Source: Candidatus Methylomirabilota bacterium (GTDB lineage: Bacteria > Methylomirabilota > Methylomirabilia > Methylomirabilales > Methylomirabilaceae). Taken from it: a stretch of DNA of 16,186 bases. Position 1 is the first letter of the stretch. Each line of letters starts with the position of its first letter. The notes below the pieces were generated by a model. The model was not told the DNA's origin. It worked only from the letters and a program-made list of their open reading frames with translations, and did not search any database. This document shows, one piece after another, positions 1-6,626 of this stretch. Location: NCBI GenBank assembly GCA_003105305.1, contig PQAQ01000264.1:1218-17403 (forward strand), written 5' to 3'. Both the position numbers and the translations under genes were made by a program.

Positions 1-194
1 GGAAGATCGTCCAGGTCCGCGCGCCCGCCCGTCGCCATGCACAGGACGACCAGGAGGGCGGGTGCGTCGGCGAGGATCGCGGTGACGCCGTCGCGGCGCT
101 CGAGCCTGGTGACGGTTGCCCCTTGGCGTTCGAAGGCGGTTGCCGCCGCGTCTACCGCGGCTCTCTCCTCCCCGACGACGACAATCCGATCCAT
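1..194 (-). CDS. N-terminus of a regulator with a degenerate receiver-like domain (partial)
   Basis: The frame is open for 64 codons from the ATG at 194 to the window edge, so only the amino end is seen. The start MDRIVVVGEE, an alternating helix/strand pattern and a hydrophobic strand (PALLVVLCMAT) resemble the fold of a response-regulator receiver. However, the acidic pair after strand 1 reads GEE, and the position expected to hold the phosphorylated Asp after strand 3 is Cys or Met, so phosphorylation is unlikely. Flagellar master regulators of the FleQ/FlrA type (sigma-54 activators) begin with such atypical receivers, and the position next to a filament operon suggests one. That is inference, because no AAA+ or HTH part is visible. 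There is no Shine-Dalgarno before the ATG. A promoter-like sequence lies just upstream, so the message may be nearly leaderless or the true start may lie further downstream. Confidence 0.6.
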   Translation of the reverse strand, partial: MDRIVVVGEERAAVDAAATAFERQGATVTRLERRDGVTAILADAPALLVVLCMATGGRADLDDL

Positions 195-204
195 AAAAGG
201 TAGT

Positions 205-233
205 ATATTATGAGGCGTCTTCCCAATCGTCAA
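205..233 (-). promoter_or_regulatory. Sigma-70-type promoter candidate, possibly leaderless
   Basis: On the minus strand TTGACG (233-228, 5/6 to consensus) is followed after exactly 17 nt by TAATAT (210-205, 4/6). CATAAT (5/6) lies two bases upstream at 15-nt spacing. The -10 ends only about 10 nt before the ATG at 194, so transcription would start within a few bases of that codon. Confidence 0.45.
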
Positions 234-274
234 GCGCGAAATGTCATTCGCCGACTGAATGAGTCACTGTTAAC

Positions 275-299
275 TACGCGCCACGGCTTCGGGCGCGTA
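275..299. other. GC-rich hairpin in the intergenic gap
   Basis: TACGCGCC and GGCGCGTA form a perfect 8-bp stem around a 9-nt loop. It lies between the end of the HD-GYP gene and the next minus-strand gene. No T-tract follows on either strand, so it is at best a Rho-assisted end or mRNA 3' structure. Confidence 0.3.
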
Positions 300-362
300 T
301 CGGGGCGGATATGGAGGGGTAAAGGCGGAATGCGAGGGGATGATCGTTATGATGTCGTGGCG

Positions 363-1835
363 CTACCGGCTAGCGTCGGGCGCGCCCGGTTGATCCGGCG
401 ACGGCAAGAGTGAGGCGAGGGCCTCGACCACATCGGGGTCGAACTGGGTGCCCGCAAAAGCGCGAAGCTCCGAGATCGCCTGATCGTGGGTTCGCGACGC
501 CCGATACGGGCGTGTGGTCGTCATCGCATCATAGGCATCGGCGACAGCCAGGATCCTGGCCGGCAGCGGGATCGCCGACCCCGACAGTCCGTCGGGATAC
601 CCTTTGCCGTTCACCCACTCGTGATGGTAGCGGACATTGATCGCCTCCTCTTGCAGGAAGCTGAACGACAGCAGGATCTTCCAGCTCAGGACGGGGTGTT
701 CCTTCATCCGCTGGTACTCCTCCGGCGTCAGCCGCCCGGGTTTGGTCAGAATGGCATCGGGAATCCCGATCTTACCGATGTCGTGGAGGGCGCCGGCGTA
801 TCGGGTCAGATCCTCGATCTCGCTGCCCAGTCCCATCTGACGGCAGATCGCCACAGCAGTCTGGGCGATCCGCAACGAGTGACCTTCGGTATACGCATCC
901 TTGGCCTCGAGCGTCGCCACCAGCGCGCGCATTCCCTCACACACGCTCGACTCGACCGTCGCGTACAAGGATGCGTTCTCCAGCGCCATGGCAGCCTGTT
1001 GGGCCAGGATGTCCAGCATGTCACGGTCCACCGTTGAAAACAATCCGGAACTGTATCGACTCGCCAGCGCCATCACGCCGACCTGCCGCCCCCTCACCGC
1101 CAGCGGTACGACGGTTGACGCACTCCAGGCAGGAAGACCGGCAAGCGCCCAGAGCTCATCCTCGCACCCCACCTCGTCGCCGGGCCGGACCGTATCGCCG
1201 AAGCCCTTGCTGGCAGTGACCCGCAATGTCCCCCCCGACTCCGAGGCGATCAGGAGCGCCCCACAGTCCGCGCCGGCGCCCTTCATCGCCATCTCGATAA
1301 TATCGCCCATCAGGTGTCCCAGATCGTGGGTTGCGCCAAGCGCCCGGCCGGAGCGCGCGATCAATTGAAGCGCGCGACCCCGCCGGATCAGGAGCTCCTG
1401 CGGCCGATGGCCGTTCTGTGCCGTCTGCCGGGCCGCCGGCTCCGCCGGCCTGTGCTCTGCTATGCCGTGGAGCCGCTGCACACGCCGGACAAGGTCCCGG
1501 ATGTCGTCCAGACGGAACGGTTTGAGCAGACAGTCGAAGGCGCCGCGCCGAAGAGCAAACAGCGCGTTCTCGAGATCAACGTCGCCGGAAATCAAGACGA
1601 CTGGGACCCCGGACGCAAGAGCATTGGACCGATCCAGAATCTCGAGACCGGAGGCGCCGGGCATCGTGATATCGCTCAAGATAAGGTGAAACGGCTCCTC
1701 TACAAGTCTCGACAACGCCGACGCGCCATCCGAGCAGAGGGTGACCCGACACCGCTCCGCCTCCAGGAGTTCCCTCAGGAGGGCCAGGATATCCGGATTG
1801 TCTTCGGCAACTAATACCCGCAATTCGTCAAGCAT
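363..1835 (-). CDS. Response regulator with receiver, GAF and HD-GYP domains (probable c-di-GMP phosphodiesterase)
   Basis: This 490-aa protein has three parts. Residues 5-122 are a receiver with acidic residues E11/D12, phospho-acceptor D55 and conserved K105. Residues about 155-295 form a GAF-like sensor. Residues about 300-475 are an HD-GYP domain. The metal-ligand pattern of HD-GYP enzymes is intact: H319, H351-D352 followed by K355, H380, H404-H405 and D433. The GYP signature is at 412-414. The usual HHE(R/K)xDGxGYP segment reads HHEWVNGKGYP, with Trp and Asn at two normally basic/acidic positions. The family hydrolyses cyclic di-GMP, here presumably under phosphorylation and GAF-ligand control in the cytoplasm. 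It is the last gene of the filament run, 25 nt after the receiver-SHOCT gene. Its ATG lacks a clear Shine-Dalgarno. The domain assignment is firm; catalytic activity is inferred from the residues. Confidence 0.9.
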   Translation of the reverse strand: MLDELRVLVAEDNPDILALLRELLEAERCRVTLCSDGASALSRLVEEPFHLILSDITMPGASGLEILDRSNALASGVPVVLISGDVDLENALFALRRGAFDCLLKPFRLDDIRDLVRRVQRLHGIAEHRPAEPAARQTAQNGHRPQELLIRRGRALQLIARSGRALGATHDLGHLMGDIIEMAMKGAGADCGALLIASESGGTLRVTASKGFGDTVRPGDEVGCEDELWALAGLPAWSASTVVPLAVRGRQVGVMALASRYSSGLFSTVDRDMLDILAQQAAMALENASLYATVESSVCEGMRALVATLEAKDAYTEGHSLRIAQTAVAICRQMGLGSEIEDLTRYAGALHDIGKIGIPDAILTKPGRLTPEEYQRMKEHPVLSWKILLSFSFLQEEAINVRYHHEWVNGKGYPDGLSGSAIPLPARILAVADAYDAMTTTRPYRASRTHDQAISELRAFAGTQFDPDVVEALASLLPSPDQPGAPDASR

Positions 1836-1860
1836 GGCGATGCGCTCGCAGGATCAGGGA

Positions 1861-2547
1861 TCACGTTCGGCCAAACAGCTTGTTTTTGCTCAAGACAAAT
1901 TCCTCCTTCGTCAGGAGGCCCGCCTGATAAAGCTTTCCCAATCGTTCCAACTGTTCCAGCGTCGGATCCTCCCTCCGCGGTCTTCCGGCGGCCGGTGACG
2001 GGGTTGGCGGAAACAGACCGATGCCGGCAATCGGCTCCACGAACTCCATCATCGGACCGCCTTGCGCAGCCTCTTGCCTGGCCCGCTCCAATTCGCGCCG
2101 GTAGGCGCGATTTTCCCGAACCAGCCGGATTCGCTCACAGGCGTTCCGAACCCTGACATGCACCTCTCCGATATTGAGCGGCTTGAGCATCATGTCGTAC
2201 GCGCCGACCGCCATTGCCTCGATCGGCGCATCCGACCACGCAAAGCCCGTCACCAGAATGGCAACCAGATCGGGATGCAGGAGTCTCGCCTCGCGAATCA
2301 AGTCGAGTCCCGTCATTCCCGGCATGCGATAGTCGGTAATCAGCAGGTCGACGGGCTCCTGTCGCAACAGCTCCAGGGCCGTCTGCGGATCGACGGCCGT
2401 CGACATTCGATGCGGCGTGTCACGCGCCAGCAGACCGTGCAGGAGCGACAGAACCGTCTCGTCATCATCGACGAGAAGCAGCAGATACTGATCCTCCGTA
2501 CGACTGCCCAACCCGGCGGTCGAACTCTGGACAGATCGCTCTACCAC
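1861..2547 (-). CDS. Response regulator with C-terminal SHOCT domain
   Basis: The protein has 228 aa and starts at a GTG that overlaps the last 7 nt of the preceding gene, implying translational coupling. Residues 22-140 are a complete receiver: D27-D29 acidic cluster, phospho-acceptor D72 in LLITDYRMPG, T100, and K122-P123. A helical linker (140-162) is rich in Arg and Glu. A Pro-rich stretch (175-190) follows. The last 30 residues (about 197-225, LEQLERLGKLYQAGLLTKEEF) match the SHOCT short C-terminal domain, usually found at protein ends and thought to mediate oligomerisation. There is no DNA-binding or enzymatic output, so phosphorylation may control a protein-protein contact. Its place between flagellar genes and the HD-GYP regulator suggests a role in motility control, but the partner is unknown. 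Confidence 0.85.
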   Translation of the reverse strand: MVERSVQSSTAGLGSRTEDQYLLLLVDDDETVLSLLHGLLARDTPHRMSTAVDPQTALELLRQEPVDLLITDYRMPGMTGLDLIREARLLHPDLVAILVTGFAWSDAPIEAMAVGAYDMMLKPLNIGEVHVRVRNACERIRLVRENRAYRRELERARQEAAQGGPMMEFVEPIAGIGLFPPTPSPAAGRPRREDPTLEQLERLGKLYQAGLLTKEEFVLSKNKLFGRT

Positions 2548-2891
2548 CGCGAACCCCTCGTGGCGTGAAGCTGGGCCAGACTCCTGTCACGGAGACGCGC
2601 CTTCTCCTTGGGGTCCAACGGCGCGCGACCCTGGTCCTGCGCCGCCTCATCAAGAATCACGTCAAGGTCCGAGAGTCGAATGTCCGACGGTGAAAGGTTC
2701 CTCAGGCGATCGACCACCTGTCCCATGACCCGATCCAGGATCTGCTGTCGCTTTGCCTCGGTGGAGATGATGACCTCGTCGCGAACAGCGGGATAGGTGT
2801 CGGCATCCTGGCCCTGACGCGGGCTTCCGCCCGTACGACTTTTCTCGTACGCCCTCACCACCTCGAGTATCCGAATCTGATCAATTCGCAT
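2541..2891 (-). CDS. Small FlgM-like flagellar operon protein
   Basis: This is a charged 116-aa protein with no signal peptide or membrane segment. The N-terminal part (MRIDQIRILEVVRAYEKS) followed by a low-complexity linker and DEVIISTEAKRQQIL (38-52) recalls FlgM, the anti-sigma-28 factor, in which a disordered start is followed by a D-x-V-x-(I/L)-S-x-x-A segment. The C-terminal half (about 55-110) is predicted helical from its sequence but is not the textbook FlgM C-terminus, and the protein is longer than most FlgM (about 90-100 aa). AAGGAG sits 6 nt before the ATG, overlapping the stop of the preceding chaperone gene. Its position after flaG and the FliT-like gene supports a flagellar function. 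Whether it binds sigma-28 is unproven; it may simply be an unnamed flagellar operon protein. Confidence 0.65.
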   Translation of the reverse strand: MRIDQIRILEVVRAYEKSRTGGSPRQGQDADTYPAVRDEVIISTEAKRQQILDRVMGQVVDRLRNLSPSDIRLSDLDVILDEAAQDQGRAPLDPKEKARLRDRSLAQLHATRGSRW

Positions 2892-2902
2892 GACCGTCTC
2901 CT

Positions 2903-3241
2903 TCAGGAAATCCGGTCAATACTGGTCCTGTCGATCTGCGCGCCGGCCTGATACCCGTCAAGTCCCATCCGTCCGCGCCGGAGCGCGCCGAGCTGAGCCG
3001 TCACCTGCTCGCTCAGACAACGCAAGGACGCCTCATTGGCGCTGTCCAGCTCGGCAATCTGTCGTCGGAGGCTCTGCCATCGATCCCCGCCGAGCTCGGC
3101 CGGCAGCGACGCCAGGAGCGCCCCTCGATGCGCGAGCAGCGACAGCAACCGCTGCAGATCGCCATCCTCAATGGCCTGCCGCTGCATCCTGGTCAGTTCC
3201 AGGATCTCGTCGTACCACCTTACCGTCTCTTCAGCGTTCAT
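2903..3241 (-). CDS. FliT/FlgN-like flagellar export chaperone
   Basis: This 112-aa protein appears almost wholly helical: YDEILELTRMQRQAIEDGDL, then a Leu/Ala-rich hairpin, then a long amphipathic helix (about 55-92). It ends in a flexible tail with LDGYQAGAQID. FliT and FlgN family members are short helical-hairpin chaperones that escort FliD or the hook-filament junction proteins to the export gate, and they end in a comparable Tyr-containing tail. Sequence is poorly conserved in the family, so the assignment rests on size, helical pattern and position after fliS-fliD-flaG, where fliT commonly lies. The preceding Shine-Dalgarno is weak (GGAAAAAG), and 41 nt separate it from flaG. Confidence 0.6.
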   Translation of the reverse strand: MNAEETVRWYDEILELTRMQRQAIEDGDLQRLLSLLAHRGALLASLPAELGGDRWQSLRRQIAELDSANEASLRCLSEQVTAQLGALRRGRMGLDGYQAGAQIDRTSIDRIS

Positions 3242-3282
3242 GGCCGGTCTTTTTCCATGCGCCTCGCATTTCGCGTACGCCT

Positions 3283-3648
3283 TTACACCTGCGTCTTAAA
3301 TAACAGTCCGGAGAGATCCCGCATGGCCGCTTTGAGTTTCGTCATCTCCTCTGAGGGGATCTGTCTCACAACCTCATTCGTATCCCGATCGATCACCTTG
3401 ATGATCACACTGTGTGTCTCCTGATCCACGACGTAGGTAAGCCCGATATTGTCGCGCGGGCCGAGACCCTCAAACAGCTTGCTCAGGTCGGGACCGGCGA
3501 CCTCTGCCGCGTGCCGCACAGCCGGGGCCGAACCGCTCGCAGGCTTATCGGCTCCTCGCGTCTGGATCGGCACGCTCCCCTCGCCTCCTGGCGCTGCGAC
3601 CCCGACAACCGGCTCAATCGGCCGGCTCTCTCGACGTATCTCCGACAT
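3283..3648 (-). CDS. flaG: FlaG family protein
   Basis: The protein has 121 aa. The first 60 residues are low-complexity and probably disordered. Residues 65-118 carry the FlaG signature: LTYVVDQETHSVIIKVIDRDT, then EVVRQIPSEEM and a C-terminal helix ending in GLLF. The family affects filament length and sits beside fliD and flagellin in many polar flagellates. The ATG has GGGAG 7 nt upstream, and the gene follows fliD by 30 nt, so it is clearly in the same transcription unit. The biochemical role is not settled for the family. Confidence 0.9.
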   Translation of the reverse strand: MSEIRRESRPIEPVVGVAAPGGEGSVPIQTRGADKPASGSAPAVRHAAEVAGPDLSKLFEGLGPRDNIGLTYVVDQETHSVIIKVIDRDTNEVVRQIPSEEMTKLKAAMRDLSGLLFKTQV

Positions 3649-3678
3649 GGCCTTTCTCCCTTTCTGCTAAGGAACGTC

Positions 3679-5142
3679 CTACTGCAGCATGAGCCGCTGG
3701 GCGCTCAGCGCGTACAGCGCCTTTTGCAGATCTAACAGTTGGTTGCGCAGAGTTGCCTCCCGCCGATCGAGTCGATCCTGCAGCGTGGCGATCTGCTGAC
3801 TGATGTTCTGCGATTTTGACGCGACGGTGGAGAGGCTGTTGTCGATCAACCCCCCGGTATTGACGAAGCCATCGAGGCGGGTAATCAGTCTGGTCGCCAC
3901 GCCATTGCTCGAGGCAAACAGGTCGATCAGCCCGCTCAGCTTCGTCTCTATCGCACCGTCGAACGCGGCGGTATCGCTGATCGACAGGGTCCCGTCCGAA
4001 GCCGCCGTAATGCCGACTTCAGCCAGGAGACCTGGATTACCGATCTGCGCGCTGCTGACCGAACTGCCGACATCGGACCTGAGATTCGATACCAGATCCA
4101 CATACGTCATATCACCCGCCAACGTGCCCCTGCTGACCGAACTGACGTCCGTAGAGCCGGTCACGGAGGTTGTCGCGCTGACCTTCACGTCGATCCGCGC
4201 CCGCAAGAACGTCAGGGCCTTGTTGTAGGTGTCCAGGAAATCCTGGACGCTCGCCCTCACGGTGCTCTTATCTGAACCGACCGTCAGCGTGACATCCGAC
4301 GTCGAGGCTCCGAGCAGGTTGATCGTCACCCCCGTCAGAGCATCGCTCACGCTGTTGCCGCTTCGGGTAAGCTCCAGGCCGTCCAGCGTGAACTTGGCAT
4401 CGAGCAACGCATCGCTGAAGAGATATCCGCCGGCCGTCCCCGATGAGGCCGCCTCGCTGTTGAGTTGGATCGAACCAGCCAGGGTTCCGGTTACGTCGGC
4501 CGCTCGAACCTTATTGGCCAGGCCGGTCTGCTTACTCGTCAGAACCAGGCGACTCGTGCTCGAGGTATCGCTGACGACTGAGGCACTCACCTTGCCGCTC
4601 AGCGTCGCATCGTTATTCATCGCCGTCGCAAGGTTGGCGAGGATGGTGCTGTTGGTGTCGCCGGCATTCAGCGTGACGTTCACGGCGACCGCCGTATCGC
4701 TTGTCGCCGGATCGGTACCGTCGAACGTCACCTTCACGCTTTTTGCGCCGGTCCCCTCGGCGGTGACGACATCGGTCCCGGCGGAACTCAACTGTTGTGA
4801 TACAACCGTGCTTAACTTTGCGAGTCGAGTGACCGACAGCGTGTGGACCGCCGGAAGCGCGGATACAGAGGCGGTCGCTGTGGCGACCGCGCTGTTGCTG
4901 GAACTGACCGCCTTCGTCTGAAAGAGCGACGCCGTCCCGGTCTGAGCGAGGGTCTGGGCCTTCGAGCGCAGCGCGCTGAGGGCGGTTTTCAGATCGTTGA
5001 GTGTCGCCGACCGGTTGGATAGCGCCGCCTGATCGGCCTGCAGGTTCGCCTTCGGTTTGCGTTCGACCGCCATGACGCTCGCCACGAGCGCCTCGATATT
5101 GAGTTGAAACACCGAGCCCGACGAGACATCAGTAATCGCCAT
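3679..5142 (-). CDS. fliD: Flagellar filament capping protein FliD (HAP2)
   Basis: The protein has 487 aa, within the usual 400-500 aa range. The N-terminal FliD domain (about 8-105) has the family motif LNIEALVASVMAVERKP and a heptad-rich helix. The centre (about 110-300) is Ser/Thr/Ala/Val-rich beta-sheet sequence forming the outward leg domains. The C-terminal FliD domain (about 300-480) ends in a coiled coil (about 440-480: QQIATLQDRLDRREATLRNQ) that packs with the N-terminal helix. FliD is exported by the flagellar type III apparatus and forms the pentameric or hexameric cap under which flagellin folds. AAGGAG lies 6 nt before the ATG, and only 18 nt separate it from fliS. No odd features were seen. 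Confidence 0.95.
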   Translation of the reverse strand: MAITDVSSGSVFQLNIEALVASVMAVERKPKANLQADQAALSNRSATLNDLKTALSALRSKAQTLAQTGTASLFQTKAVSSSNSAVATATASVSALPAVHTLSVTRLAKLSTVVSQQLSSAGTDVVTAEGTGAKSVKVTFDGTDPATSDTAVAVNVTLNAGDTNSTILANLATAMNNDATLSGKVSASVVSDTSSTSRLVLTSKQTGLANKVRAADVTGTLAGSIQLNSEAASSGTAGGYLFSDALLDAKFTLDGLELTRSGNSVSDALTGVTINLLGASTSDVTLTVGSDKSTVRASVQDFLDTYNKALTFLRARIDVKVSATTSVTGSTDVSSVSRGTLAGDMTYVDLVSNLRSDVGSSVSSAQIGNPGLLAEVGITAASDGTLSISDTAAFDGAIETKLSGLIDLFASSNGVATRLITRLDGFVNTGGLIDNSLSTVASKSQNISQQIATLQDRLDRREATLRNQLLDLQKALYALSAQRLMLQ

Positions 5143-5160
5143 GATCGGCTCCTTCTCGTC

Positions 5161-5568
5161 CTACACCCGTATGTCGCGGTTCGGCCCGCGCGCGGCGGCC
5201 GGCGCCTGTCGCAATGCGGCCTCCCACGCTTCCTTCAACTGCCGCAACACAGTTGAGGCCTCGTGAAATGATCCGGCGCTCACCGCATTCAGGCAGTATT
5301 CGTACAGACGAAACAGAGGGACCGCGATCTCCTCGTAGTCAAAATTCAGAGCCGCAATCAACTCGGTGATGGCGAGGCGCGCGCGCGCCGCATCGCGCCG
5401 GCCGCAGGCGCCAAGCGCTACGTCGTACACGATCAGGATGAGCTGCATCGGAGAAGCCCCAAGGACCTGGGCGCTCTGATAAGAGGCCATCGGGTTCGTC
5501 CCGAAGCGGACGGCGTCCGACGCGGCCGGCGTCGGCAACACTGGGTGCAGACCAACTGATGATGCCAT
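5161..5568 (-). CDS. fliS: Flagellin chaperone FliS
   Basis: I place the start at the ATG at 5568, giving 135 aa, because AAGGAGGG lies 4 nt before it. The longer open frame (to 5640) has no such site, and its extra 24 residues do not resemble FliS. The core (about 26-120: MASYQSAQVLGASPMQLILIVYDVAL, then three more helices) matches the FliS four-helix bundle. FliS binds the C-terminal helix of flagellin in the cytosol, prevents polymerisation and delivers it to FlhA. The extra 25 residues before the core are Pro/Ala/Ser-rich. The gene lies 105 nt after flagellin and 18 nt before fliD, the standard order. Confidence 0.93.
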   Translation of the reverse strand: MASSVGLHPVLPTPAASDAVRFGTNPMASYQSAQVLGASPMQLILIVYDVALGACGRRDAARARLAITELIAALNFDYEEIAVPLFRLYEYCLNAVSAGSFHEASTVLRQLKEAWEAALRQAPAAARGPNRDIRV

Positions 5569-5572
5569 CGAA

Positions 5573-5580
5573 CCCTCCTT
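5573..5580 (-). promoter_or_regulatory. Ribosome binding site that fixes the fliS start
   Basis: The minus strand reads AAGGAGGG followed by TTCG and ATG at 5568. It is the strongest Shine-Dalgarno near any candidate start of this frame. Confidence 0.85.
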
Positions 5581-5673
5581 CATCGACGGACAGGAGGCAG
5601 GGTACGAGGACGGCCGCATTGTAGTTCCGGAAGTCCTCATACCCTACCCCTCATCCTCTCGTGTGGTCGCGCC

Positions 5674-6513
5674 TTATCTGAAGAGCGCCATGATCTGCAT
5701 CGGCGATGAATTGGCCTGGGCAAGCTGGGCGGTCGCCAACTGCTGCAAGATCTGCAGCCTCACGGAATTGACCTGCTCAGCCGCCACATCGGCATCCATG
5801 ATTCTGGATTTCGCCGCCTCGGTATTGGTAATGGCGGAGGAGATGTTGGCCTGCATCGTCTGCAACCGGCCGCTCATCGACCCGACGGTCTGAATCGAGG
5901 TCCTGACCGACGTGAGCGCGGTGTCTATACGGGACAGCGAGATGGACGCGTTGGCGACGGTGTCCACCGCCAGGCTGGCGGTCGTCACGCCGAGGCTCGC
6001 GAGCGAGAAGTCTTGAGAGATACTCACGGTACTGACATCGGTGGTCTCGGACCCCGTCAGGACATTCTTGTTTGTGAACGTTCCATCGAGCAGGTTCAGT
6101 CCATTGAAGCTGGTCGAATTGCGCAGACGGGTCACCTCGTCGGTCAGATCGGCAATCCGTTTGTCGAGCGTCTGGCGCTCGGTTGTCCCCATGTTGTCAG
6201 AGGTGGCCTTCAGCACCAGGTCGCGGATATCCAGCAGATCGTCGTGGATCGCCTGCATCGAGCCCTCAGCGATCGAGAACATGTTGATCGATGTACCGAC
6301 GGAATCGAGGGCGACGGCCAGACCACGTGAACGCGAGGTCAGTTTGCTGGCAATCGAGAAGCCGGCCGGATCGTCAGACGCCTGGTTGATCCGCTTACCG
6401 GTCTGCAGACGCAACTGGCTGGCGCTCAGTTGCTGACCGATGCTCCTCAGGCTGTTTAAGGCGTTAAAGGCCCCGATGTTCGTATTAATACGTGTGATAT
6501 CACCAATAGCCAT
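5674..6513 (-). CDS. fliC: Flagellin
   Basis: The protein has 279 aa from the ATG at 6513. An upstream in-frame ATG at 6528 is rejected because it lies inside the ribosome binding site. The N-terminal D0/D1 region (1-140) contains INTNIGAFNALNSLR, LSASQLRLQTGKRINQASDDPAG and LLDIRDLVLKA. The C-terminal D1/D0 region (about 190-279) contains VRTSIQTVGSMSGRLQTM and ends in ANSSPMQIMALFR. The middle (about 145-190) is only about 45 residues, Ser/Thr-rich, so large D2/D3 domains are absent and the filament surface is minimal. Flagellin is exported through the flagellar type III system and polymerises under the FliD cap. The adjacent glycosyltransferase and the many central Ser/Thr residues make O-glycosylation plausible. 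Only one flagellin gene is in the window. Confidence 0.97.
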   Translation of the reverse strand: MAIGDITRINTNIGAFNALNSLRSIGQQLSASQLRLQTGKRINQASDDPAGFSIASKLTSRSRGLAVALDSVGTSINMFSIAEGSMQAIHDDLLDIRDLVLKATSDNMGTTERQTLDKRIADLTDEVTRLRNSTSFNGLNLLDGTFTNKNVLTGSETTDVSTVSISQDFSLASLGVTTASLAVDTVANASISLSRIDTALTSVRTSIQTVGSMSGRLQTMQANISSAITNTEAAKSRIMDADVAAEQVNSVRLQILQQLATAQLAQANSSPMQIMALFR

Positions 6514-6520
6514 TGTGACT

Positions 6521-6526
6521 ACCTCC
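6521..6526 (-). promoter_or_regulatory. Ribosome binding site that fixes the flagellin start
   Basis: GGAGGT on the minus strand lies 7 nt before ATG 6513. Part of it is embedded just after the alternative ATG at 6528, which argues against the longer form. Confidence 0.85.
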
Positions 6527-6566
6527 ATGTAGCGACAACGCGACTTGGCGTCGTCAGGGTTGTGGA

Positions 6567-6584
6567 CCGGACATCCTTGTCCGG
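6567..6584. other. Perfect inverted repeat in the flagellin leader
   Basis: CCGGACA-TCCT-TGTCCGG forms a 7-bp GC-rich stem with a 4-nt loop, 54-71 nt upstream of the flagellin ATG. No T-run follows on the minus strand. It could be a regulator operator, a stabilising 5' UTR hairpin, or the 3' end structure of the glycosyltransferase message. Confidence 0.5.
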
Positions 6585-6595
6585 GCCGAATTCGC

Positions 6596-6626
6596 GTTCA
6601 CGGTTCGCCCTGCGTGGTTCACGGTT
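6596..6626. repeat. Two direct copies of AACCGTGAAC with 21-bp period
   Basis: The 10-mer (GTTCACGGTT on the plus strand) occurs at 6596-6605 and 6617-6626, exactly two helical turns apart. The second copy touches the stop codon of the glycosyltransferase. This could be a paired regulator site for flagellin or a scrap of an extragenic repeat. Confidence 0.55.

Noticed and set aside
331..341. TGCGAGGGGAT shared with the orphan terminator at 15600-15610
   Set aside because: An 11-base match between two points in 16 kb is expected by chance, and the first copy has no hairpin partner.
2062..2568. Plus-strand open frame of 168 codons
   Set aside because: Antisense of the receiver-SHOCT gene, with no recognisable domain.
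4229..4921. Plus-strand open frame of 230 codons inside fliD
   Set aside because: Antisense of the low-complexity Ser/Thr/Val middle of FliD; the Leu/Val/Ser-rich product mimics membrane sequence by complementarity only.
5569..5640. Longer N-terminus for FliS
   Set aside because: The extra 24 residues lack FliS similarity, and the strong ribosome binding site points to the ATG at 5568.
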